Shown here: positions 50,955-59,116 of the stretch, in pieces
Layout: the number at the start of each line of letters is the position of its first letter
Numbering within the stretch: the first letter of the stretch is position 1
From: Ectopseudomonas guguanensis
GTDB lineage: Bacteria > Pseudomonadota > Gammaproteobacteria > Pseudomonadales > Pseudomonadaceae
Direction of reading: 5' to 3'
Assembly (NCBI RefSeq): GCF_900104265.1
Contig: NZ_FNJJ01000004.1
Location: 186,001-250,000, forward strand
DNA length: 64,000 nt
Notes under the pieces: model-generated
Seen by the model: only the letters and a program-made list of their open reading frames with translations
The model's database searches: none
Told to the model about the DNA's origin: nothing
Translations under genes and position numbers: made by a program

Positions 50955-52133
50955 TTAATCGAAAATTTTTCCGATAGAGCTGAAAGACGAAAATCGTCCT
51001 TCTTTACGTCCAAATTGCTTGAAGTGTAGTATTGGGTCGACCCCAGCAGCCAGAACATCCCGGTTCAGTAGCAGGTAGTGCACAGGGTCGAAGACATCGC
51101 GCGTAGGGAGTAACTGCTTAGCATATTCACTGACCTGCTCTTCGATATGCATACTGTTGAAAATTTCTTCGAGCGCCATCTGCATCAAGCCGTCAATGTC
51201 AGGTTGTACAACAGGCACTGCCTCCGATTTATTTTCTTCTGTGGAACGCGCACCGCCTGTAACAGCCAGCAGGCGCTCCAGCATGGCTAGGCAAACGGGC
51301 GCTGCAAAACGCTCGCCTTGCTCGGAGATAAGCTGACGGAGCACGACGACTAACTGCTCTGGATCCGTATTATCGACCATGCTTGGCGCCTGCGGATTGG
51401 CATAGATCCAACGATCGCTAATGCGTGTTGACAGCTCCGGTTTTTTGAAAATCGCGTTTATCTGACGCAATAGCTTCAGCTCAAGCTCCGTCAACGAGCG
51501 ATTAACTGTCTGATCGGTGAAGGGAACATGCAAACCGGAATCTTCGCCTAAGAATTCCAGTAGTACAGCCAACAACCCGCCGGCTTTGTAGTCGAAAATA
51601 TGCGTGACACAAGGTAGGTTTCCGATCAATTCGACTTGCTGCAACATGTGGCTGCTGAACGACTCAAAGAATTCTGCGCCATACACACGTGACTCTGCGT
51701 GACGTTTAACCTCTTGATGGTAACGCGAATAACACAAGCGATCGATCGGACGCACAAAAACCAACACCTCCACGGAAATCGCATGTGCTTTCAATATATC
51801 AAGCACATGCACCATGCGTTCCGGGTCAGCATTGCTGAAATGCTCGCTAGATATAAGCAGATTGGCTTTCGACTGATCTGCCTTAGCCAGCAGTTCCGCC
51901 GTTAAACGAGCAACCGTCTGAACGCAAAAATCAGGTACTTTTTCGACCAGAAGCTGAAAGGCGATAGCCTCGCCATTACCCGACTGGATACGTGTATGAT
52001 CTTCGCAAGTATTAAGTACAGGATAACTGGTACGCAAAAGCTCACCCTCTCTGGACAGAGCGTCTAGTGCGTTCTGCAAATAGCTGGTGCCTGTCTTGGG
52101 CAGACCAATATGAAGGTATATCTTATTAAACAT
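50955..52133 (-). CDS. Sulfotransferase-like protein 2 with C-terminal extension
   Basis: Protein of 392 aa. KIYLHIGLPKTGTSYLQNAL is the PAPS-binding loop at the N-terminus, and VLVFVRPIDRLCYSRYHQEV near 135-150 is a plausible 3'-phosphate site. After a variable linker (about 295-345) the C-terminus carries FDPVHYLLLNRDVLAAGVDP and HFKQFGRKEGR, a short motif found at the ends of many glycan-modifying and rhamnan-type proteins. That extension probably helps bind the glycan or the assembly machinery. Transcribed 21 bases before the family 2 gene on the minus strand. Confidence 0.78.
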   Translation of the reverse strand: MFNKIYLHIGLPKTGTSYLQNALDALSREGELLRTSYPVLNTCEDHTRIQSGNGEAIAFQLLVEKVPDFCVQTVARLTAELLAKADQSKANLLISSEHFSNADPERMVHVLDILKAHAISVEVLVFVRPIDRLCYSRYHQEVKRHAESRVYGAEFFESFSSHMLQQVELIGNLPCVTHIFDYKAGGLLAVLLEFLGEDSGLHVPFTDQTVNRSLTELELKLLRQINAIFKKPELSTRISDRWIYANPQAPSMVDNTDPEQLVVVLRQLISEQGERFAAPVCLAMLERLLAVTGGARSTEENKSEAVPVVQPDIDGLMQMALEEIFNSMHIEEQVSEYAKQLLPTRDVFDPVHYLLLNRDVLAAGVDPILHFKQFGRKEGRFSSFSSIGKIFD

Positions 52134-52302
52134 CTTTCTGCCCCTGGCAATTCAGTTGAATGCTTACCTACTGAGCTTCATCAGCTAAAATAGTTTTCCC
52201 TTGTCAGCGCCGCGCGCGCCCCATCGAACAGGAGCGAACTCGCATCTCACGGGCGGTGAATGCGCGTTCTGAATCTGACATACGCATATGTGGCAGCAAG
52301 CC

Positions 52303-52968
52303 TTACTCTCCCTCGCATGCCTTCAGCAGTGCGCTTAGGTCGAGGCAATGCTGAATACTGTGCTTCCCACACCAGGATTGGTAATTTTCGACCTCACTCC
52401 AGCCAGAAAGAAATACAAAATCCAGGCCCGCTGCGCTGGCCGCACGATAGTCATACTGACTATCACCGATAAATAGCGCAGGCATGCTTATATTGCCGAT
52501 ATCCTGCTCGCGCCGAAGAATCTCGTCTTTCGTATCGGGGCTGCCGTAGATGCCCCCATCAAACAGATACGCTAGACCTCGCGCGGCAAAAACTTCACGC
52601 AACTCGGACTGATCCCCGCCGGACACGATCAGCCAGCGGGCTGAGGGGGTCGCTTCGCGCAGCGCCTGCAAAGCCGGCGCAACTTCGCAGCTGAGGAGCC
52701 CTTGCCTGACGCCATCGGCGTAATGTGTCAGCAGTTGCTCAAGGTCGGGGCCTGATCCTGCTGCGAATTCCGGAATAATCACGTCGAGAAAGTGAGTGAA
52801 TTTCTTATAACGCGAAATACCGCCATTAGCGGTGTGATAGGCGACCAGCGCTCTGGCAGCTTCTTCACCGTAGGGGAGCGCCGCTTCGTAAAAGGCACGT
52901 GTCTTTACCGCATTCGAATTGAGGACAACGCCATCACAGTCAAACACTATCGTTGAATAGTGCTGCAT
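52303..52968 (-). CDS. HAD-superfamily phosphatase
   Basis: HAD hydrolase of 221 aa with the class IA cap. Motif I is IVFDCDGVVLNSNAVK (nucleophile Asp), motif II VSGGDQ, motif III Lys in the SPDTKDEIL segment, and motif IV FIGDSQYDYRAA. Likely removes phosphate from a sugar or ulosonic acid intermediate. It directly follows the KdsB-like gene (8 bases between), like KdsC acts beside KdsB in Kdo synthesis, although KdsC itself belongs to a different HAD type. The ATG at 52968 gives MQHYSTIVFD; an earlier in-frame start would overlap the KdsB-like gene. Confidence 0.83.
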   Translation of the reverse strand: MQHYSTIVFDCDGVVLNSNAVKTRAFYEAALPYGEEAARALVAYHTANGGISRYKKFTHFLDVIIPEFAAGSGPDLEQLLTHYADGVRQGLLSCEVAPALQALREATPSARWLIVSGGDQSELREVFAARGLAYLFDGGIYGSPDTKDEILRREQDIGNISMPALFIGDSQYDYRAASAAGLDFVFLSGWSEVENYQSWCGKHSIQHCLDLSALLKACEGE

Positions 52969-52975
52969 GGCTCGC

Positions 52976-53722
52976 TCAACGCTCACGATTACTACGTTCC
53001 CGTAACAGCGCTTCAACTTTCTGGACATCTGCCGGTATGTCTACCGCATGACTTCCTGGACGCGTTTCTATCATCTTTACTTTCTTCCCTACTTCTAGGA
53101 AACGCAGGATTTCGATATCTTCACTGTGCTCTAATGTACTTTTTCTAGCAAACGCTTTGAATGCACTGAGTTCTTCACGATTGAACGCATAGATACATAC
53201 CTGCTTCTTATAACGTGCCGGTGCATTCTTCGCTTCCTTGAACCCAGGCAAGGCGGAGCGAGACATGTAAACCAGCTCATCTTGTTCATTAGTGATGACT
53301 TTAGGGATGTTGACGCTTTGTGGATCTTCATCATCAGCGATCCAGCTAAACCCATTTATAACGTAATTGGGCATCTCCAGCTTGGCATCACGAACCTTAA
53401 TAATATCTTCCGGTTCAACAAGCGGCTCATCTCCCTGTACATTGATATAGATATCAGCTTCTATCCATTGCGCTGCTTCAGCAAGTCTATCCGTTCCGGT
53501 AATGGCATCCGCAGAGGTCATTACCGCCTGGAATCCCGCTTGCTCAACAACGCTGGCAATTTCTTGACTTTCGGTCGCTACATAGACGTTAGCGGCTCCA
53601 ACTGCTCGCGCTGCCAGCTCTGATACCCAGATGATCATTGGCTTATCCAACAAATTAACGAGCGGTTTTCCGGGGAAACGACTGGAGCTGAAACGCGCGG
53701 GTATCACAACGACAGTTTTCAT
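52976..53722 (-). CDS. KdsB-like CMP-ulosonate cytidylyltransferase
   Basis: Nucleotidyltransferase of 248 aa, the usual KdsB length. MKTVVVIPARFSSSRFPGKP with the CTP-binding loop, MTSADAITGTDRLAEAA, INVQGDEPLVEPEDI with metal Asp, and LEHSEDIEILRFLEVGKKVKM all match CMP-Kdo synthetase. A housekeeping kdsB normally lies elsewhere, so this is likely a second, specialised enzyme activating Kdo or a related 3-deoxy-ulosonic acid for the surface glycan. The ATG at 53722 has AAGGA 9 bases upstream; a GTG two codons earlier is possible. It sits between the aldolase-like gene and the HAD phosphatase. Confidence 0.85.
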   Translation of the reverse strand: MKTVVVIPARFSSSRFPGKPLVNLLDKPMIIWVSELAARAVGAANVYVATESQEIASVVEQAGFQAVMTSADAITGTDRLAEAAQWIEADIYINVQGDEPLVEPEDIIKVRDAKLEMPNYVINGFSWIADDEDPQSVNIPKVITNEQDELVYMSRSALPGFKEAKNAPARYKKQVCIYAFNREELSAFKAFARKSTLEHSEDIEILRFLEVGKKVKMIETRPGSHAVDIPADVQKVEALLRERSNRER

Positions 53723-53734
53723 AAGCACAATCCT

Positions 53735-55342
53735 TTAAAAGGCATATACTGAGCGCGCCGGCAAGCTGTAACGCGTCTCGGTTATGCTTTGCATCGGGCA
53801 GGCATCTACCTGTTGCCGGTAAAGATCAAGAAGATGTTGCATTTCTCTGCTTCGCGGATCGTCACCGCTGTAACCGTCAAAACCAGCCAGCCATAAGTGT
53901 GCAGCCTTACCACTAGTGGCAATAGCCAGCGCATACGCTACGACAAGGGAATTCGGCAATGTGCAGTCATGTTTATTAAACACAAATGCCTCGGGTGTCA
54001 CTTTTAAGCCGAAATCAAGGACATTACCTTTATCCAGTGCTCTTTGAATGTCCTCCGGTAGCATGGAAAATGGGGTAATCAGAGGCTGGGGTAGCTTGCT
54101 GTGCGCCTCACAGTCAGCACGCAAACGTACCGGATGACAGGCAACCCGGTAATCAATCAGGTCGGCGGATATGGCACTTTGTGTATTCAATGCGACGACA
54201 AGTGGTCGACGCTTGTGAATGAATGCCTCGATGGCGGTTCGGTGTTTTGCCACCCCCGGCCCGGTGCCAAGTAGAAGAACCTCACGTCCGGCAAAGACAT
54301 CGACAGGAGACCAGTTACCCTTTGGCTCCCCTTGATAGAAGTGGCGGGCAGCATCCAGCGCTTTGGCATTGAACTTACGCCCCCCTTCAATCCTGAGGTG
54401 CTCGATCACCGCCAGGATATCCTCTTCGCTGTAACGTGTGTCGCTGAGCATCTCCTGGATATAGGTAGGATGAATGCCATATTTACCCGCCAGGTAGTAG
54501 TAGGGATTGGTGCCCCAGCCGCATTGCTGCTGCAACGGCTTGAAGTAGGAGCGGATCAGCGCCATGAGTGGCACCAGGTTTACAGGCCGGGCGAGGCCCT
54601 CAGCCAGCTCGATGGCCAACTCCTCGGTACGCGCATTGCCTGGCCCCCTGCCCATGCCCGTTACTGTGGCATCTACCCAGGTCACACCTTCATCCAGGGC
54701 ATGCAGGGTATTGGCGAGTGCCAGGCCCATATTGTCATGGGTATGTATACCCAGAGCGCCGCCCCATTCGCTGCGCAACCATCGAATGGTTTGGGCGACC
54801 TGCTGCGGATTCATGCCACCCATACTGTCGGCGAAATAAAGAACTTCGATCGGATGGCCGCACGCCAGCCTGGCCAGCGCCTGCACCTCCTGCTGCGAAC
54901 AGTGGGCTACCTGCATAAGATTGAAACCTACCCGGTAGCCCCGTGATTTGAGCCAATCGGCCGCCGGTAGCGCCTGTGCGAACTCGTGTACATGGCAGGC
55001 CACCCGCACCAGATCGACCGGCGACTCGTCCGCGGGTAAGGGGAACAGGCGTTCCAATGCTTCAGCCAGCGGCATATCGCCCACCAACTCGCTGGCATTG
55101 ACCATAACGCTGACAAGCAGCGCTTCAGGAACAGCCAGGGAGCGAAGAAAGGTATCGGTGCTGTAAGCACAGGCACCGCTGAAACTGCTGTTCTTCAGCG
55201 AACGTAATCCCAGCTCTACAACATCCACCCCGCAAGCCAGCATGGCCTGCAGATAATCCTGGATAGTTGACTCGGGAAAGTCCCAAGCATTGTAATAACC
55301 GCCGTCGCGGAGGGTGCAGTCCAGAGCAAAGATCGTATCCAC
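53735..55342 (-). CDS. DRE-TIM metallolyase aldolase fused to a Rossmann-like domain
   Basis: Protein of 535 aa. The N-terminal part (1 to about 320) is a DRE-TIM barrel of the 4-hydroxy-2-oxovalerate aldolase / HMG-CoA lyase type: FALDCTLRDGGYYNAWDF carries the catalytic Asp/Arg, GIHTHDNMGLALANTLHA the metal-binding HxH, and VDATVTGMGRGPGNA the conserved loop. The C-terminal part (about 345-535: REVLLLGTGPGVAKHRTAI, VVALNTQSAISADLID, LWLAGFDGYSGDDPR) looks like an independent Rossmann-like domain and recalls the DUF115/MAF-type proteins of glycan pathways, with low certainty. Expected chemistry: reversible aldol addition of pyruvate to an aldehyde. Next to KdsB-like and HAD genes it may build the ulosonic acid skeleton. 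Neither CoA-binding nor a known partner dehydrogenase is visible. Confidence 0.78.
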   Translation of the reverse strand: MDTIFALDCTLRDGGYYNAWDFPESTIQDYLQAMLACGVDVVELGLRSLKNSSFSGACAYSTDTFLRSLAVPEALLVSVMVNASELVGDMPLAEALERLFPLPADESPVDLVRVACHVHEFAQALPAADWLKSRGYRVGFNLMQVAHCSQQEVQALARLACGHPIEVLYFADSMGGMNPQQVAQTIRWLRSEWGGALGIHTHDNMGLALANTLHALDEGVTWVDATVTGMGRGPGNARTEELAIELAEGLARPVNLVPLMALIRSYFKPLQQQCGWGTNPYYYLAGKYGIHPTYIQEMLSDTRYSEEDILAVIEHLRIEGGRKFNAKALDAARHFYQGEPKGNWSPVDVFAGREVLLLGTGPGVAKHRTAIEAFIHKRRPLVVALNTQSAISADLIDYRVACHPVRLRADCEAHSKLPQPLITPFSMLPEDIQRALDKGNVLDFGLKVTPEAFVFNKHDCTLPNSLVVAYALAIATSGKAAHLWLAGFDGYSGDDPRSREMQHLLDLYRQQVDACPMQSITETRYSLPARSVYAF

Positions 55343-55383
55343 TGAAAACCTCTGATTAGCTCATGAGCGTTTGCAAAAGCGCA

Positions 55384-57225
55384 CTATGCTTTAATCTTTG
55401 AAGCAAGCACATCTTCGACAAAGGCACCAAAAAAATCTTTATCAATTCGATAGCTAACGAAATCTACCCTATTACAACTTTCGTCTGGCACGTCAATTAC
55501 ATATTCTGCCGGAACGAGCTGTGTATCAGAGTGTATATGCATATCCTTCACAGCGCTTAGCATAGAATTGCTGAGATGGGCTACGCCCGGAAGCCCAAAG
55601 AAACGAGCCGGATACATAGACCCAGTGGAATAGTTTGAGATAAAAAAATGTGTTTTTGAGGCAACAAATATTTTCTCTAAGCTACCACAACCCACAAGAG
55701 TGTAACTGGATACATTAGAAGGCAAACAATCTCTAATCTCTGAAACCACCAATGCATCTTCAGCAAAACTCTTATCATCCATGCAACCAAAGACATCCGT
55801 TGTCATACCGTCGAATATTATGCTTACCTTCTTGTACTTATTACTCAGCCGGATGATAGTTTCGACGAGGGCTTCCTTCTGATTCAGCCATGCTCTTTTC
55901 TGCTGGCTAATGCCAATCCATATTACCAGATCGCTAGACTCAAGAGACTTATATCGCGAAGCGAAAGAGACTTCGCCTTGCGCAGTCGCTATTAAAAAAC
56001 GATCCATGCCGGCAAGCTCGTCAATACTTAAAGATTTATAGGATACGCCCGCAACACACAGCGCATCAGAGCCAATCCCCCAGGTTTTCAACGATAATGC
56101 CCCCTCATTTACAGAGCTCACATTACCACTGACACCTCTTAACTTCCGCACATCAAAATAGCAACGCGAGTTAATTACATAATAATCTTCAATGGTATTT
56201 AGCCCACCTTCTTGACTAGCGATATAGAGCGCGGCCAGACAATCATAGAAGAAATGATACGGGCTCACACCATTGATCAAGACGGCAGAAAAATTAACGC
56301 TACGCCCATTGCTTAAGGATAGATTTTTCGCATTCTTGGCCGCATACAGCATAAGTGAATGCAAGTGGTCGTGATTATAGACGGCGTTATCCAGCACAAA
56401 CAAAAAGTCTCGCGAAGGCACATAAATAAAGTCTGCAGAATGGAGATACTGACCTATATAAAATCTTTCCCCTTCGCATTCAAATATCAGAAAATTAATC
56501 TGTTTGAACACGCTTCCTACAAGAATGGACCGACTTGATGAGAACGGCGATGGGATACACACCTCATGAGCCAGACCTTCCTTCAGCATCCTCCCTAGAA
56601 AAGAAGACGAGGACAAGTAATCTTTAAAGGCAGCAAACCTGCTTTTCTCTACTTCGTTCAACCGTAGCGTATTCAGGCTGTCAGACCGGTAAACTGTAAC
56701 GCTTCGATGTAGCCTCGCCGCACTCTCCATTGCCAGCTCGGATGTATATTTCTTGCCAAATTCTTCAGCCTTTTCGCCATGCGCTAAAAGATTACGCAAG
56801 GCCATAACGCTATCAAAATCGGGAGACTCGGCTGCTCTGAGCACTTTCCAGGGAAAAATTGAGTTCTTGATCCTTACGCCAATCTTGATTTCGTTGGAGA
56901 AAGGAACTTTGGCATGAAAACCATTAAAATCCTCCTGCCCCGTCAGTGGCACAGCACCTATTTTTTGGGCCACATCTGGTCTTTTTATATTTGGAGGAAT
57001 ATGAAGAGTGCCAAAGTCACCCTCCACAATCAACTCATAATATTCATTGCCCGGAGGAATTATCCACCCAGCAATTAACACATCAGAGAGTTTAAATGCC
57101 TTTTTCAACTCGGGCTTATCAAGCACCGCAATAAAGCGCTCATTGAACTCTCGAGCAATAGAAGCAAGAGTAAAGTCTTCAAAAAAAATAATTTCCACTG
57201 AAATCTCGCAAATGTCAAAGAGCAT
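55384..57225 (-). CDS. Large uncharacterised protein, possible glycosyltransferase
   Basis: Protein of 613 aa with no signal peptide or membrane helix that I can see. The N-terminal region (about 40-130) is beta-rich: IAGWIIPPGNEYYELIVEG, IPPNIKRPDVAQKIG, GFHAKVPFSNEIKIGVRI. It recalls the accessory domains at the front of large glycan-synthesis proteins. The C-terminal 150 residues (KKVSIIFDGMTTDV, YTLVGCGSLEKIFVASKTHF, SNYSTGSMYPARFFGLPGVA) have the alternating strand-helix pattern of a GT-B-like half. I do not recognise a named family. Base composition is among the most A+T-rich in the window. It lies between the aldolase fusion and the RgpF-type gene. Confidence 0.5.
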   Translation of the reverse strand: MLFDICEISVEIIFFEDFTLASIAREFNERFIAVLDKPELKKAFKLSDVLIAGWIIPPGNEYYELIVEGDFGTLHIPPNIKRPDVAQKIGAVPLTGQEDFNGFHAKVPFSNEIKIGVRIKNSIFPWKVLRAAESPDFDSVMALRNLLAHGEKAEEFGKKYTSELAMESAARLHRSVTVYRSDSLNTLRLNEVEKSRFAAFKDYLSSSSFLGRMLKEGLAHEVCIPSPFSSSRSILVGSVFKQINFLIFECEGERFYIGQYLHSADFIYVPSRDFLFVLDNAVYNHDHLHSLMLYAAKNAKNLSLSNGRSVNFSAVLINGVSPYHFFYDCLAALYIASQEGGLNTIEDYYVINSRCYFDVRKLRGVSGNVSSVNEGALSLKTWGIGSDALCVAGVSYKSLSIDELAGMDRFLIATAQGEVSFASRYKSLESSDLVIWIGISQQKRAWLNQKEALVETIIRLSNKYKKVSIIFDGMTTDVFGCMDDKSFAEDALVVSEIRDCLPSNVSSYTLVGCGSLEKIFVASKTHFFISNYSTGSMYPARFFGLPGVAHLSNSMLSAVKDMHIHSDTQLVPAEYVIDVPDESCNRVDFVSYRIDKDFFGAFVEDVLASKIKA

Positions 57226-57247
57226 AGCCCATAACAGTAACCAAAGA

Positions 57248-58519
57248 TTATATAAGCCCCCGCATAAAAGCTGCTAACTTCCAGCCCACCAGCACATCAC
57301 CACCATAGGGTCTGGAGTACATAGTCCTCAGGAAGAGCTCACGCTGCTCGAAGTCGAGATCACTGGCAATTTTTTCCACGTCGTTCGAGTTGAAAGGCCC
57401 TCGATACAAACCATCCAGCTTGATAATTGGCAGGCCAATCTTATGCAAGAAAATATTGCTCTGGTGTATCTGCGACCCTTCAGCAAAACAGTCCATGAAG
57501 TGAGAGATGGCTTTCTCATTGAAGATCTCGTTAAGCCTTGCACTTGCATTCGCAGAATCACTTAGCGCGTCCCTGATGAACTCCTTATACTCGCTTAAGG
57601 TTTTAGCGTAGTGAATCTTCAACGTATCGACATCTTGCGCCCTGATACTTACTTCAACGTCCGTAATTTTTGCGATATTATGTAAATATGTCTTCTTCAG
57701 AAGTTTAAAGACACCAGCGAACGTGAAGCGTTGCCAGTGCACGAGATCACTTCTACGAGAAAGCGCAAGGATATTTTCCAGCAACTCTGGCGAATTCTTC
57801 AGTGTATGTGACACATGGGCCATGTCATACAGGGCCCTAAAGTGCATAGGTGAGCGGACAATACTCTTGAGCAGCTTTGAAAGCTCCATTTCACCGGATT
57901 CTATAACCTTCGGCCTTATATCGGTGCAGCTATAACTCTTCCAGTAGCGCTTCATCTTTTGGTGGTTGAGGATGCGCCGACTCATGGCGATACAGAACGA
58001 CCCGAGGTGATGTTCGATTTCAAAGTTTTCAGTCGCGCCCAGTACTTCTATATTATCGACAAACATATCTTCGATAAATTTATCGACGTGCTTCTTACTG
58101 AAAAATACACTATCGTTTATCATCAGCAGGCGTGGGCATTTTTCAGCCAGGCCGTTGCCATAGATATATTGAAACCCGGATTTATAGCTGCCAAAGTCGC
58201 GCCCATAATTGAAGCGCTCGATATAGCAGTCCATGTATTCGCGGCAGGTATCGGGCTCTGCGACCTTGAGCGTGTTCACGCCAATCACGTAGATGCCTTG
58301 TGCTTTGGCGGCGGCCAATACGGTGATCACATCAGCACGCAGTTCCCCTTTCTGATACAGGGCCATCAGCATGATTTTCTGGCCGCTGTAGGGTTCGGCG
58401 AAGTGCACCTTGTCCCTTTTGCCTATGCTGCGTAGGCCGTTACGCATAGATTGATAGGCCACATAGCTGTACGCAGCGGGATAGATAAGACGGTTTTTCA
58501 GTTGTTCGATGATTTTCAT
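57248..58519 (-). CDS. RgpF-type rhamnan synthesis protein
   Basis: Protein of 423 aa with the RgpF pattern: KIMLMALYQKGELRADVITV, VGVNTL-type strand, CYIERFNYGRDFGSYKSGFQ, CPRLLMINDSVFFSKKHVDK. RgpF family members add side groups or rhamnose residues in rhamnan and O-polysaccharide synthesis. The middle is A+T-rich and poorly conserved; the C-terminal YRGPFNSNDVEKIASDLD resembles the ends of other RgpF proteins. With dTDP-L-rhamnose genes in the same locus, a rhamnosyl-related transfer is likely. Same strand and probably same transcript as the large protein upstream. Confidence 0.85.
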   Translation of the reverse strand: MKIIEQLKNRLIYPAAYSYVAYQSMRNGLRSIGKRDKVHFAEPYSGQKIMLMALYQKGELRADVITVLAAAKAQGIYVIGVNTLKVAEPDTCREYMDCYIERFNYGRDFGSYKSGFQYIYGNGLAEKCPRLLMINDSVFFSKKHVDKFIEDMFVDNIEVLGATENFEIEHHLGSFCIAMSRRILNHQKMKRYWKSYSCTDIRPKVIESGEMELSKLLKSIVRSPMHFRALYDMAHVSHTLKNSPELLENILALSRRSDLVHWQRFTFAGVFKLLKKTYLHNIAKITDVEVSIRAQDVDTLKIHYAKTLSEYKEFIRDALSDSANASARLNEIFNEKAISHFMDCFAEGSQIHQSNIFLHKIGLPIIKLDGLYRGPFNSNDVEKIASDLDFEQRELFLRTMYSRPYGGDVLVGWKLAAFMRGLI

Positions 58520-58619
58520 TGGTTGCTGATATGAATAATTCGACTGGTGATCAGTACGTCCTATGACGTTCCAACCGGGAATGGTCGCAAGGCGGTTAAA
58601 CGGGCCTTGCGGCAGACGG

Positions 58620-59087
58620 CTATTGCTTGAGCAGTAGAACCTTGCGAGTTCTGCAGGTGATCACACTGTCTTCGGTGGGCATCTGCAGACTGATCATGTA
58701 AGTGTCGTTGGCCAGGGAGGATACGTCGGCCAATACGCGATAACCGGATTGCAGGTAGCTCGCTTCGTTAAACGCTTTGACCACATCAGGCCTTGAGTTG
58801 CGCTGCGCATGGGCGAATGCGTACGCGTGCCCCTGCTTGTTGGTCAGTACCAGGTTCAGGTTGCCTGGCACAGTCTTTCTTTCGCTGTCTACTGCCCAAC
58901 CACGAAAATCGACTGTCTGGGTCTTGGACTGAACCACAAGATCCTGACTGCCATTGATGGCGTCGAGCGCGCAGAGTGTGCTGATGCGCTGCTGCAGCGC
59001 CGGCGCTGACTGCGAGGGCGTCTGGTCGCAGCCACTTATGAATATCAGGCAGGATGCAGCTAATGCTGATCTTATGGTTCCTTGCAT
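58620..59087 (-). CDS. Hypothetical lipoprotein with beta-sandwich-like domain
   Basis: Protein of 155 aa with a lipoprotein signal ending LIFISGC (Cys20) and a mature part of about 115 residues. A single domain (TVDFRGWAVDSERKTVPGNL, LVLTNKQGHAYAFAHAQRNS, RPDVVKAFNEASYLQSGYRV) shares a WxxD...RPDV...SGY layout with the N-terminal region of the 613-aa protein. No family is recognised. It lies between the RgpF-type gene and the exporter ATPase gene, so a link with glycan export or attachment is possible. An 8-bp hairpin (58586-58593 with 58604-58611) follows its stop. Confidence 0.65.
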   Translation of the reverse strand: MQGTIRSALAASCLIFISGCDQTPSQSAPALQQRISTLCALDAINGSQDLVVQSKTQTVDFRGWAVDSERKTVPGNLNLVLTNKQGHAYAFAHAQRNSRPDVVKAFNEASYLQSGYRVLADVSSLANDTYMISLQMPTEDSVITCRTRKVLLLKQ

Positions 59088-59116
59088 GTGGTTCTCCTGG
59101 GAGCTAGAGCGGAAAC

